A stretch of DNA of 62,874 nt from UBA6168 sp964573725 (GCA_964573725.1 CAZNLJ010000024.1:1-62874); one strand, 5' to 3'; shown: positions 51,224-60,811, numbered from the stretch's first letter. The notes: a model not told the origin generated them from the sequence alone. Translations and numbers: made by a program.

Positions 51224-52683
51224 GCATGGAAAATCCACTCCTCGAGTCGAAACTCAATATCAACCGGCGGGCCTTTTTCTCCCGGCTCAGCCTGGGCATC
51301 GGATCCATGGCGCTCGGCTCGCTGATGGCGCCCAACCTGCTGTCGTGTACCAAACCGGAGGAGGACCTGCTTGCCGCGATGGGGCTGCCCCATTTCCTGC
51401 CTAAGGTGAAACGGGTCATCTACCTGTTCCAAAGCGGGGCGCCGTCCCAACTGGAATCCTTCGATTACAAACCCTTGTTGCGGGAGATGCACGGAGAGGA
51501 CCTGCCGGCTTCGATCCGTATGGGGCAACGGCTCACCACCATGACCAGCGGACAGGACAAACTACCCTTGGTCGGTTCCGGCGTCGGCTTCCAACAGTAC
51601 GGGCAGAACGGTACCTGGATCAGCGATTTCTTTCCCTATACCGGTCAGATTGCAGATGACATCTGTGTGGTCCGTAGCATGTTCACGGAAGCTATCAACC
51701 ACGACCCCGCTATTACGTTTTTCCAAACCGGCCACCAACAAGGCGGCCGTCCCAGCATGGGGGCCTGGATGAGCTACGGGCTGGGCAGTGAAAACGAGAA
51801 CCTGCCGGCTTTCGTGGTATTGACGAGTCGCGGCGGAGGGAACTCGCAGGGCTTGTATGCCCATCTTTGGTCCAGCGGATTCCTGGACTCGGCCCACCAG
51901 GGCGTGTTGTTGCGGGGGGGTAAGGAACCGGTGTTATACCTCAACAACCCCGACGGGTGGGAAGACAAGGACCGCCGCCTATACCTGGACCACCTGGCTG
52001 CCCTCAACGAGGAGACTTACCAGTCCTTCGGTGACCCGGAAATCGTATCCCGAATCCGCCAGTACGAGATGGCCTACCGGATGCAGACCTCCGTGCCGGA
52101 GGTCATGGATATCAGCCGGGAGCCGGAACACATATTGAAGATGTACGGGGAAGACGTCCTGACACCCGGCTCCTTTGCCGCGAACTGCCTCCTGGCAAGG
52201 AAGCTGGCGGAACAAGGCGTTCGCTTCATCCAGCTGTACCACCAGGGCTGGGACCAACACGGCAACCTTGTCCCGGAGATGGGCGTTCAGGCGAAGCAAA
52301 CCGACCAACCCTCCGCCGCGCTTGTCATGGACCTGAAGCAACGGGGTCTCCTGGACGATACCCTGGTCATCTGGGGCGGGGAATTCGGCCGCACCAACTA
52401 CTGTCAGGGCCCCTTGGATGTAAAAGTCTACGGCCGGGACCACCACCCGCGCTCCTTTTCCATTTGGATGGCCGGGGGCGGTATCCGTCCCGGGACGGTC
52501 TACGGCGAAACCGACGAGCTCGGCTACAACATCGTGCGGGATCCCGTCCACGTCCATGATTTCCATGCCACCGTGCTTCACCTGATGGGCATGGACCATA
52601 CGCGGCTCACGTTCAAGCACCAGGGCCGTCGATATCGGTTGACGGATGTCTCCGGGGAGGTGGTGAAGGGATTGTTGGTTTGA
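51220..52683 (+). CDS. DUF1501 protein with twin-arginine-like signal
   Basis: The 487-residue protein starts inside the stop of the preceding gene (ATGA overlap). It has a Tat-like signal NRRAFFSRLSLGIGSMALG (R16, R17), suggesting export in folded form. The DUF1501 body is related to the alkaline phosphatase/sulfatase fold: LFQSGAPSQLESFDYKP, NHDPAITFFQTGHQQGGRP, HQGWDQHGNLVPEMG, VIWGGEFGRTNYCQG and DHHPRSFSIWMAGGGIRPG. Asp/His pairs in these stretches are likely metal ligands. The pairing with a DUF1549/DUF1553 cytochrome protein is the standard arrangement and implies a joint periplasmic function that is not established. Confidence 0.93.
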   Translation: MSMENPLLESKLNINRRAFFSRLSLGIGSMALGSLMAPNLLSCTKPEEDLLAAMGLPHFLPKVKRVIYLFQSGAPSQLESFDYKPLLREMHGEDLPASIRMGQRLTTMTSGQDKLPLVGSGVGFQQYGQNGTWISDFFPYTGQIADDICVVRSMFTEAINHDPAITFFQTGHQQGGRPSMGAWMSYGLGSENENLPAFVVLTSRGGGNSQGLYAHLWSSGFLDSAHQGVLLRGGKEPVLYLNNPDGWEDKDRRLYLDHLAALNEETYQSFGDPEIVSRIRQYEMAYRMQTSVPEVMDISREPEHILKMYGEDVLTPGSFAANCLLARKLAEQGVRFIQLYHQGWDQHGNLVPEMGVQAKQTDQPSAALVMDLKQRGLLDDTLVIWGGEFGRTNYCQGPLDVKVYGRDHHPRSFSIWMAGGGIRPGTVYGETDELGYNIVRDPVHVHDFHATVLHLMGMDHTRLTFKHQGRRYRLTDVSGEVVKGLLV

Positions 52684-52795
52684 GGGGAGGGGGATGCCTA
52701 TTCAAGGATGTCGACCGTTTAGACTTTTGGCTCTTCAATTGGAAACTAACGATAGTAGTTCGAGCAGAATCACAGTCGGGTAAAATTCGCGTTGG

Positions 52796-54643
52796 TTAAT
52801 GCTGATCGACATTCATCAGGTCAACACTAACCTTATTGAGGAATACCCCTATTTTTTTTACGGACCGGGCAAAGAAATAGAGCTTCATATCGATGCTAAG
52901 ATTGTAGAATCTTTTTATTAGGAATCCAAGGTATCCGGATATACCCCTATCTGTGTAGAGCTTAGCGTCCGCCTTCTTAAATCTTACATGATTGGAATCC
53001 TTTTTTCCGAAAGGCCAATTTGTAATTTCATCAACAGGTAGAGGAACCTCTGCCTCGAGTCTTCCTATTTCATTATCTATATTTGAGAAATTTTCATTGT
53101 ACGGGATATAAGTACGGTTAGCTGAGATAACTTCTTTTTTTCTCTTGAGCAATGCAGAGGTATTTGCAAGACTTTCATATTGCAAAGGAACAGATCTGAT
53201 ATATCGGTCTCTTTGCTGCAATTTCAGATAGTCATTGCTCGATGCCAAATCGAATGGTGTAGCAATGGAGTTGAATCCGGCTCGACAACAACGAAGACTG
53301 AAATCTACATGTTCGTAACCTCTTTTCCTAAAGCACTGCTCGTCAAAATAACCTGTTTTTTCAATTATCTCCTTAGTTATTGTAAAGAAAGCACCTTGGA
53401 GTTCATGCGGGTGGCATCTGCTGATAAGATCCCCTTTTCGGATAAAAACCTTATTGTTGCTTTCGGGATCCCAATTTTCATCATGAAAAATAAGATGTTG
53501 GTAACCAGTTCTTTCAATAACTTCCCAATAAGCAATATCCCATCCGGGTTTGATAAATTTCACATCATCGTCACATTTGAAGCATAGGTCGTATTCTGAT
53601 TCGGAAAGACATTTCAGTATGGTATTGGTTTGATGTGCAATGTCAGTCCTGTTATTGTGGAGGATAGTCAAATCGAGTATATCGTACAAAGTTTCAAGAT
53701 ATGCGAGCGTGCCATCGTCGGAACCGTCATCTGCTACTATTATTTTCCATCGTGCAAGGTTTGTTCTCGTCTTCATAAAAGAGGAAATACAGTCCTTGAG
53801 ATAAGGTAGCCTGTTATAGGTGGTGATGGCCAGAACGAAGGAAAGAGAAGGTGATAATTGACTTACATTGTTTTCAGGGCTGTATTTCAAGGGGTTTCCG
53901 ATGTAAGTCAACTTTAATTTCTCGATATACCTTTCCAGCGCAGGTCCAAAGAGTGTTTCGATTTCTCGGGAGAGCTTCCAATTTCTTTTGTACATCGGCT
54001 GCTTGTTGCCGTCCAGCAAAGTCCTGGGATGGTCGATATGGAATACACGAAAGTGAAAGGTCTTAGACGACAATTTGTTAAAGATGACATGAGAAAAGGC
54101 ATTGTCTTCAGCCCCCCACCCTTCGAAGCGTTCATCCCAACCTCCCAATGAGAAGAATCCGCTTCTGGTCATGACCAGGAACATGGATGCGAAAGTGTCC
54201 AAAACCCTACGGTTGTGTATGGAAAAGCGGAGAGATTTCAGGTCATCGACAGCTATATTGAAGGCATATTCACTATTAGGGGTTACAGCATCGAAAGTAT
54301 CCGTAGCATCGATACAGGCCAGGAAGTCTTGTTCTTCAAGGATGACATCTGAGTCGGAGAAAATAAAAATGTCCTTATCGGTGTATTTGGCGGCAACGTT
54401 AAAGGCCCAGCACCGGTTATATAGTCCACCGTTTCGAACAAATAGCTGCCTTACCTGTAAATCTTGCGGAAGGGAGAGTTTAGGCTGCGAATCTTGTTCG
54501 ACAATCAATATCTCCATGGATGGGAAATGGTTTCGGAGCCAATACAGCATGAACAACAAAGCGCGTTTCCGTTCTTCTCCAGTTTCCCTAAAGCCAATTA
54601 TATAACTTACGTTCGATAACTTGTGAGTCATAACATTCACCAT
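52796..54643 (-). CDS. Two-module glycosyltransferase (GT-A folds)
   Basis: The 615-residue protein has a first GT-A-like module (about 10-230) with SYIIGFRETGEER, IFIFSDSDVILEE (DxD-type site near 93) and GGWDERFEGWGAEDNAFS, as in chondroitin-synthase/galactosyltransferase-like domains. A second GT2 module (about 268-500) has FVLAITTYNRLPYLKDCI, VADDGSDDGT and CFKCDDDVKF. No transmembrane segment is obvious, so it is probably cytoplasmic or membrane-associated. Base composition is clearly more AT-rich than in genes left of 52.7 kb. It is the last gene of the leftward polysaccharide cluster. The ATG at 54631 is an alternative start. Donor and acceptor sugars are unknown. Confidence 0.85.
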   Translation of the reverse strand: MVNVMTHKLSNVSYIIGFRETGEERKRALLFMLYWLRNHFPSMEILIVEQDSQPKLSLPQDLQVRQLFVRNGGLYNRCWAFNVAAKYTDKDIFIFSDSDVILEEQDFLACIDATDTFDAVTPNSEYAFNIAVDDLKSLRFSIHNRRVLDTFASMFLVMTRSGFFSLGGWDERFEGWGAEDNAFSHVIFNKLSSKTFHFRVFHIDHPRTLLDGNKQPMYKRNWKLSREIETLFGPALERYIEKLKLTYIGNPLKYSPENNVSQLSPSLSFVLAITTYNRLPYLKDCISSFMKTRTNLARWKIIVADDGSDDGTLAYLETLYDILDLTILHNNRTDIAHQTNTILKCLSESEYDLCFKCDDDVKFIKPGWDIAYWEVIERTGYQHLIFHDENWDPESNNKVFIRKGDLISRCHPHELQGAFFTITKEIIEKTGYFDEQCFRKRGYEHVDFSLRCCRAGFNSIATPFDLASSNDYLKLQQRDRYIRSVPLQYESLANTSALLKRKKEVISANRTYIPYNENFSNIDNEIGRLEAEVPLPVDEITNWPFGKKDSNHVRFKKADAKLYTDRGISGYLGFLIKRFYNLSIDMKLYFFARSVKKIGVFLNKVSVDLMNVDQH

Positions 54644-54725
54644 TTCCGATTAGCAGAGCAGACATGCCAAATCATTTGAGTGGATTGACATCGAATTTAA
54701 ATTTGTTATATAAATAGGAGTGGCA

Positions 54726-55442
54726 TCATAAGTAATCCTTCAGCCATTCACCGAAGTAATTATTTGCCAATTGCTCTTGTTCTTCGGTAATGTTATCTTT
54801 CCAAGTACCTACGGATCCGGAACGAATGTGGTGTCGGTGAATCTGCGTCAAAGGATCTAAATCCTTACCTGGGGGAATGGCATTCGATACTATGTTGACT
54901 GCAGTTTGCGAAGTCTTAAGGAAAACGGCTTCGACAATATCATCTCCAGGAGGTAGGCCCAGGAAGTCCCGTATTCTTACGATCTGGCCGACAGGATCCG
55001 CCAACATATCTTCATAGCGGATGATTATGCAATTGCGGAGAGATTTATATTTATCATAAAAATAAAGGCTATTCCGGATCGCCTTGATACTTTGATCGAA
55101 TGAGGTTTCAAAAAAGTTTGAATAGGAAGAACAAGCATCGCGCGGGTCTCTGACTGTGTATATATTACGAATCCAATTGTCCTGCATGGCTGACAGGAGT
55201 CTTGGGCCGGGGTAATGGAACTTGATGACGTAGTGTTTAGTTGTAAAGAAGCGCTTGTTCTTCTTGTACCAATCGTCTAGTGCCTCATCCTCTCCATAAT
55301 AGCCAGAACGTACGGACGGGTAACCATAGTTGATCGAAAGTAAATACCTGCAGACATTGAATGACCAAGTGGATCCACTGCGTGGCATACCACTGCAAAA
55401 TACATGATGTTTCCGGAGGATGTCTTTACTTGATTTATGCAA
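54726..55442 (-). CDS. Sulfotransferase, PAPS-dependent (Sulfotransfer_1-like)
   Basis: The 238-residue protein has the PAPS 5'-phosphosulfate loop GMPRSGSTW (18-26), the 3'-phosphate-binding region YTVRDPRDACSSYSNFF (about 93-109) and IIRYEDMLADPVGQIVRIRDFLGLP, typical of sulfotransferases. The C-terminal GSVGTWKDNITEEQ with KDN matches the RxGxxGdWkn-like end motif. It begins with a TTG 9 bases after the stop of the large glycosyltransferase gene; no in-frame ATG lies before the PAPS loop. It probably adds sulfate to a sugar of the glycan made by this cluster. Confidence 0.88.
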   Translation of the reverse strand: MHKSSKDILRKHHVFCSGMPRSGSTWSFNVCRYLLSINYGYPSVRSGYYGEDEALDDWYKKNKRFFTTKHYVIKFHYPGPRLLSAMQDNWIRNIYTVRDPRDACSSYSNFFETSFDQSIKAIRNSLYFYDKYKSLRNCIIIRYEDMLADPVGQIVRIRDFLGLPPGDDIVEAVFLKTSQTAVNIVSNAIPPGKDLDPLTQIHRHHIRSGSVGTWKDNITEEQEQLANNYFGEWLKDYL

Positions 55443-55451
55443 GGTCGGTCA

Positions 55452-58400
55452 TTATAAGTGTTTCTTGACAATTGGAGTCCAGTAAAAGAGTTTGACGATG
55501 AGATTAATGACGGAGGAGCCTATTCTCCATGAGTAGGAGTTGCGTATTACTTGGATTTCCTGTTCATAGTGTGCGCGTAGCTGGTTCAACTTTAATTCAT
55601 AGTCATTCCTAATCTTATTTGGATTAAGTGATTCCCTATTATCTGTCAGCGCCAATTTCATCGGTTCGTTATGATTGTCTGCTACAGGTGCTCCTGATAC
55701 AACGTTCTTTGGCGGATCAACGGTATTAGCGCGCTGCAGCTTATAGTTGTAGAGCTTGTTCAATTTTTCCTGCAATCTAAATAAATTCAATAAATTAGGG
55801 AAAGATTTTTCAGGTAGTGTGCTGATAGTGGCAGCATCATACTTACCAACTATTTCAATCAAATAATTGATGGACCATTCCAAATAGGATAATGACAATT
55901 CTTTCTGTGCGTGCTTAAGAATAGCACTGATATTCCTGACAGTCAGCAGTCCGGACGGTATGGAGCTCGTTCCGTCAGGGCGTTCGAACTTTTCGATATC
56001 ATCCAGACTTACTAGTGCGCCAGTTACATCGCAAATATTTGCGAAATGAAGCTTCAGGTCCGGGGTCAACACGCAACCTGAAGAAAGGAACAAGAGTGGA
56101 ATCCTATTTTTTTCCGGTAGTCGGATAACCGATTCTCTTGTGCTGGTCTCCTTTAGAGTAAATTCAGCCAGCCTGTCGTATGAATAACCACCGAATAACG
56201 GATGGTTGGCTGAAGGAGTGACAGCTAATTCATCAACGGGCAAGCCGTGGTAATTAAACTCGTTCAAGTAACGAATGATACCGGGTAGGCCGCACTCATC
56301 CATATTTGGGAAAGCCAAGTATTCATCAATCTCGACATTGAGCGTCCAGCATAGCCTGCCGAAACGATACGTCAAATACATTTTCAGGCAGGACAGGTAG
56401 GTGTCTGGCGGGAGTGAAGTTTGGAGTAAGACTACTTCCGGAAGATTCCGGACAATCTCGATAGTATCATCCTCCGATTTTAGGTCTAGCAGGATTATAT
56501 ATTTGAAGCCAAGATTTTTATAGTACTCGACAAATGGCAATATATATTTTCCTCCGTTATTGACTACAGCAGTAACGACGGCATCCGAAAGTGAAAGGTC
56601 GACGGCTTCCAGCGGTCCGCAAATGTGGGAAACGGTACTTCTGACGAAGTCAAAGATCAGCCCAGGGTCAAGATCCTTGAAGTCGAAAGGGGAACTAGCC
56701 TTTTCTAAGGCAGCCAATGCGGTCGACTTTTGAGCGTAGACATGTTGCCGCTCAATTTTGAATTGTTCCGCTTCCTTGCCATGGAGCGATTGTTGGAACA
56801 AATCAACGAAACTAAAAGTCTTTGGACCCCAAAAGTCCTTTTTATAGAGTTGTGCCATGGTTTTGGTGCCGGGAACCATCCGGAAAACACCCAATATTTC
56901 ATTTACCTTGTTGAAGGTAAATTTTTGTCCGGCGGAAAGGAGGAACTCCAAATCCATTGCAAAGTGATTGTCACTTGAAAATCCTCCCACAGCGGTTTGT
57001 ACCTCACGACGATAGAAGTAGCCGACCGGATTGACGCAGAAGGCGTTGCCCTGCCAATGCCTGAGCATTTTCTGATAAGAAGAGGCGGGCCTGTTCATCC
57101 AAACGGTATGATCACTAAACAGTACCTTTACGTTCCCGACAACAAAATCCGCCCCACCTTCAAATATGGGAACCACTGTAGAGAAGGCATGTGGTAGAAA
57201 GTAGTCGTCAGCGTTAAGATAGACGATGATTTGGCCGGATGCCATGGCGAATCCCTTGTTCATGGCATCGGACTGTCCTTCGTCCTGCTCGGAAATCCAT
57301 ATCAAGTGCGGATAGCTGGTCAGTATTTCAACCGTACCGTCATTGGAACCACCGTCGACAATGATGTGTTCATAGTTGTCATAGTCTTGTAACAGGACGC
57401 TCTTTATTGCCTGTTCTATAAACTTCGAGGCATTGTATGCGGGTGTAATTACCGAGATCTTAGGTTTTTTAGTTATTTTTTTTGTCTTTTTATAACTGAT
57501 CAGTTTTGCTATGGAAGTTGCATGGACGAAAAGTACTTCCTCTTTCTTCCCGAGGATAAGTTCTTGCAAGTTATCCACCTTTTCATCGAACACCCTGAAA
57601 TGCTGATACGCATGGCCCGTCAGCAGCAGATTACATTGCCCATTGCAGTGCTGGATATATTGGTAAGCGGCTTTGTCAAGGTTGATGTCCAAAACCCACA
57701 AGTTCCAACCGTTCGTCTCGAAAAAGGTATGTAACTGGCGAAGAAGTTTGGTTTGGGTCTTGTCATCAAACTGAAGGATGATGACGTTGGGGGACCAATT
57801 ATGTTGATAGCTCAAATTTCTTGTCATGGATTTCAGCGACGTCCATTTGATACCGCAAACAGGTTCAATACCTCCCAGTTTTTTATATTGTCTTTCGTAG
57901 ATACTATTTTTTTCATTTTCAAAGTTTCCGCTTTCTATCCGATTACTTTCTGATTCATTTTGCTGCAGGTGACATGTTTGGATATCCAAGCAAGGATTGA
58001 GCGCCTGTAAGTCACTGTCATTGAAAAAAAGTTTGTTTAGGAAAGAATCACAGAAATAGGTTCCCAACTCTATTTGGGCATCGAAAGATACTGCTAGCGG
58101 CGTCTTGAAAATCCATGTATCTTGGGACAGATAATTAGGTAAACCTTTGTTGGTGTGCAGCAACTTGAGCGTTCCGTCATCCTTCACATCATACCTGGTC
58201 AGTGCCAGGACCTTATTCGTGAAATCAAAGTCTTTCAGTAGGGATAAGGTGTGATTGAAGTAAATATCGGCGTTGGCGATGATTACTTTCCTGTTTGCAT
58301 AACTTTCGTTGGCGAGTTCGAACAATTGATTGAAAGTAGGCCTGCCTTTATGGTAGGTCAAATTCACTTGAGTACCCATCAAATATGTAAGAATCGGATT

Positions 58401-59501
58401 TCTTTGATCGTCCTTGTTGGTATCGTAGACTACATGTACCTGGTCAATCATCGGGTGAGATAGGTTCAGTTGGAGGCAGGTAATCAGTTCCCGGATGCGA
58501 GGGAACGTTTTTTCATTGTACAAGGAAATGATGAGGACATAGCCATCGGTAGAAGGAGCTTTGGGAATGAGCGAACGGTGCCAACATGAAAAAAAATCGT
58601 TTTTGAATTCAAAAGTAAGTTGCTTTAACTCATTCGGAAGCATGGAAATGCCGTAATGCTTCGGTGGGTTAGCCAGTACATTGTCAAGTGCTTTCTCCTC
58701 TGCCAGTCTTCTGCGTTTTTCCGGGACGATATTCAAATCTTCACCATATTGCCTGCACACGGCTGAATGGTCGTCCAGTATATGAACATCAAATAGCATC
58801 ATACCATTCCTTGGGGACCATGGATAGTCTTCTGCCAGGTACTTGTTCATGATCGTCTTGAGGTTGGACAATGCATGATCGGAGACCGAGGTATGGGTGG
58901 ACTGATGCTTCAATCTGCTTTCATGAGGAATATGGTAAACGGAGTCATTGTCTATATCTAGGCGATTAACCTTCATTCCTGTCAATCTGGCATAAAGGTC
59001 CGTATCATCCCAACCGTACGTTTTTATGTATTCACTGTAACCATTTACTTTGAAAAAATCAGACCTATACATGTAAAGAATCCCATTGAGATGTTTTTCG
59101 TTCTGGTTCCTGGCCCTCCGCCAGTTACCTGCAAAAAACGTATTCTCATGCAAGGAATGGCTGGAAAAAAAATCAGGATTTATCATCACATCCGCATCCA
59201 ATTTCAGTATTTTGGACTTGGTAGCAAGCCGAAATCCCAAGTTGAAGGCATGGGAAAGAATCCATTTGTCCTGGTTTTCAACAGTAAAAAGAAAAATCCT
59301 TCCATCATTGCATTTATCAATGATATCCCGCAATGAAATGTCAGAAGACCAATCCACCACGATGATTTCATCCACTTCCTTACATTTCAACCACGAATCC
59401 AAAGATGTCCTGAAATTATTTTGACGATTCTTTAAGGCAGTGACGATGGAAACACCATCGGAAACATTCTTTTGAAACGGGTTGATAATGTTCGAGTACA
59501 T
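55452..59501 (-). CDS. Four-module mega-glycosyltransferase
   Basis: The 1349-residue protein combines several glycosyltransferase-like modules. Residues of about 15-250 form a GT-A module (SIVTALKNRQNN, ILKLDADVMINPDFF, GWDDTDLYARL). Residues of about 320-490 form another (VLIISLYNEKTFPRIREL, VVYDTNKDDQ, IIANADIYFNHT). From about 678 to 900 is a classic GT2 module (ISVITPAYNASKFIEQAI, IIVDGGSNDGT, YLNADDYFLP). From about 975 to 1190 is a GT92 or Glyco_tranf_2_4-like module (VVNNGGKYILPFVEYYKNLGFKY split here, VEIDEYLAFPN). The C-terminal SWRIGSSVINLIVKLFYW tail is common at the ends of surface-glycan transferases. It lies between two sulfotransferase genes. It may build a multi-sugar repeat; specificities are unknown. 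Confidence 0.85.
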   Translation of the reverse strand: MYSNIINPFQKNVSDGVSIVTALKNRQNNFRTSLDSWLKCKEVDEIIVVDWSSDISLRDIIDKCNDGRIFLFTVENQDKWILSHAFNLGFRLATKSKILKLDADVMINPDFFSSHSLHENTFFAGNWRRARNQNEKHLNGILYMYRSDFFKVNGYSEYIKTYGWDDTDLYARLTGMKVNRLDIDNDSVYHIPHESRLKHQSTHTSVSDHALSNLKTIMNKYLAEDYPWSPRNGMMLFDVHILDDHSAVCRQYGEDLNIVPEKRRRLAEEKALDNVLANPPKHYGISMLPNELKQLTFEFKNDFFSCWHRSLIPKAPSTDGYVLIISLYNEKTFPRIRELITCLQLNLSHPMIDQVHVVYDTNKDDQRNPILTYLMGTQVNLTYHKGRPTFNQLFELANESYANRKVIIANADIYFNHTLSLLKDFDFTNKVLALTRYDVKDDGTLKLLHTNKGLPNYLSQDTWIFKTPLAVSFDAQIELGTYFCDSFLNKLFFNDSDLQALNPCLDIQTCHLQQNESESNRIESGNFENEKNSIYERQYKKLGGIEPVCGIKWTSLKSMTRNLSYQHNWSPNVIILQFDDKTQTKLLRQLHTFFETNGWNLWVLDINLDKAAYQYIQHCNGQCNLLLTGHAYQHFRVFDEKVDNLQELILGKKEEVLFVHATSIAKLISYKKTKKITKKPKISVITPAYNASKFIEQAIKSVLLQDYDNYEHIIVDGGSNDGTVEILTSYPHLIWISEQDEGQSDAMNKGFAMASGQIIVYLNADDYFLPHAFSTVVPIFEGGADFVVGNVKVLFSDHTVWMNRPASSYQKMLRHWQGNAFCVNPVGYFYRREVQTAVGGFSSDNHFAMDLEFLLSAGQKFTFNKVNEILGVFRMVPGTKTMAQLYKKDFWGPKTFSFVDLFQQSLHGKEAEQFKIERQHVYAQKSTALAALEKASSPFDFKDLDPGLIFDFVRSTVSHICGPLEAVDLSLSDAVVTAVVNNGGKYILPFVEYYKNLGFKYIILLDLKSEDDTIEIVRNLPEVVLLQTSLPPDTYLSCLKMYLTYRFGRLCWTLNVEIDEYLAFPNMDECGLPGIIRYLNEFNYHGLPVDELAVTPSANHPLFGGYSYDRLAEFTLKETSTRESVIRLPEKNRIPLLFLSSGCVLTPDLKLHFANICDVTGALVSLDDIEKFERPDGTSSIPSGLLTVRNISAILKHAQKELSLSYLEWSINYLIEIVGKYDAATISTLPEKSFPNLLNLFRLQEKLNKLYNYKLQRANTVDPPKNVVSGAPVADNHNEPMKLALTDNRESLNPNKIRNDYELKLNQLRAHYEQEIQVIRNSYSWRIGSSVINLIVKLFYWTPIVKKHL

Positions 59502-59559
59502 GTTGGATGAGTATTAGGTTAGCGGTTACAAGTGTTTCTTGCACATGGCATCTCAGTAC

Positions 59560-60219
59560 TCAGAAGCGGTAATTTCCGAATACTATATCGAATTTGAACT
59601 CAGTTTCGACTACCTTTGCAGTCTGCTCATCATAATAATCCTGGTAGGAGGAATGTTTGGATTCGTTCAGCTTAGGGATCAATTTTATATTTATTCCCAA
59701 TTTGCTGATTACACTTTGGAAACCATCGTCTATTTCTTCGGTCTTGATGATTTCATCCACCAAGCAATTACCGTATTCATCGAGTATGTAGCTATTCAGT
59801 GTGAGGCTGGAGAAGTCATCCGTGAATACATTATTGAGATACCCGTTCCTACTTGGTAGCAGGTGATGCCATGACTTCCGTTTGTATAATACCCAATCCT
59901 TGAAACCGACAAGTTGGTTTCTGTCATATATATCCGACTGCCACCAGAAATTGCCATTGATGTCAGGTTTGCCGAAAGTAAAGTACGACACGATCATATC
60001 CCATGGATTCCTCACGGTGATGAACTTGAAGTATTCGTCCCATGGCCAATTTACACTTTCGAAGTGCCGTTTGAGCTCGAACGCTTTGACATGATGATGA
60101 AAGGGATACTCTTGGGTGCTCTTGATATCGGAAAACGAATCCAAAGCCTGTCTGATGGAAGTGGTTGCACATTTGGGCTTACTTAGGAAAATAAACTTGG
60201 ATGAATGTGAAATTCTCAT
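59560..60219 (-). CDS. Sulfotransferase of the carbohydrate (Sulfotransfer_2-like) family
   Basis: The 219-residue protein has a PAPS-binding loop KPKCATTSIRQAL (14-26) in which K, T and S replace the usual GxxKSG form. It also has the 3'-phosphate motif TVRNPWDMIVSYF (about 68-80) and the WVLYKRKSWHHLLPSRNGYL segment, as in chondroitin/HNK-type carbohydrate sulfotransferases. It starts one base after the lipoprotein stop, so the two genes are co-transcribed. It differs clearly from the sulfotransferase at 54726-55442 and likely modifies a different position. Confidence 0.82.
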   Translation of the reverse strand: MRISHSSKFIFLSKPKCATTSIRQALDSFSDIKSTQEYPFHHHVKAFELKRHFESVNWPWDEYFKFITVRNPWDMIVSYFTFGKPDINGNFWWQSDIYDRNQLVGFKDWVLYKRKSWHHLLPSRNGYLNNVFTDDFSSLTLNSYILDEYGNCLVDEIIKTEEIDDGFQSVISKLGINIKLIPKLNESKHSSYQDYYDEQTAKVVETEFKFDIVFGNYRF

Positions 60220-60220
60220 G

Positions 60221-60811
60221 TTAATCTCTGGATGAAAAATGCTTCTTAATGGTTGTCAGCACAATCTGTTTGGCTTCAGCCGTTCCATACGGGGAGGGTT
60301 GAATGAAATTCACTCCAATGATATAATCATTACCTAACCTGCACAACATTCTTTTCTGATTATCCGACCAAATGGCAGGATTCGTATTGTCGATGTTAAC
60401 CTCCCTGAACCGATATGTTGCTCCGCCAACAGTAAGTCCATCCAGCAATAGTTTCTTGAAGTAATTTTCAGCCCAAAGGGCTGATTTCTCTTCTTCCGGT
60501 TTGTAAGCGATGCTCAGTTTAAAGCCGGATACATTAAGGTCGGAAATTTTCCAACTGAATGTACAGACTGAGTTGTTTCCGTCATAAGAAGAGGACGTAC
60601 TCAACGCTTCGGGAGTCCCGCCGACCGCCTTGCCGATGTCGTCGATGTCAAGGATGTTGCATACTAGGATTTTTTTCTTCTCAGGAGCATTGTCGGCTCC
60701 TGTAAGCTGTGAGCTGGTCGTGCCGGCTGGTGCTTCCGGCTGGTTGCTTTGACAACCGAAGCCGGCATACAAAAGTGTAAACAGGATAAAATAATTGATT
60801 TTCTTTTTCAT
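60221..60811 (-). CDS. Lipoprotein of unknown function in the polysaccharide cluster
   Basis: The 196-residue protein starts MKKKINYFILFTLLYAGFGC, a lipoprotein signal with Cys at 20, followed by a low-complexity QPEAPAGTTSSQ linker. The mature domain (about 50-196) has an alpha/beta pattern with CNILDIDDIGKAVGG, a Cys in SVCTFSW and MLCRLGNDYIIGVNF. The pattern resembles small periplasmic lipoproteins that measure or bind, but I do not recognise the family. It stands between the exporter ATPase and a sulfotransferase gene, so a role in glycan export or anchoring is possible. The leader is strongly AT-rich. Confidence 0.75.
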   Translation of the reverse strand: MKKKINYFILFTLLYAGFGCQSNQPEAPAGTTSSQLTGADNAPEKKKILVCNILDIDDIGKAVGGTPEALSTSSSYDGNNSVCTFSWKISDLNVSGFKLSIAYKPEEEKSALWAENYFKKLLLDGLTVGGATYRFREVNIDNTNPAIWSDNQKRMLCRLGNDYIIGVNFIQPSPYGTAEAKQIVLTTIKKHFSSRD

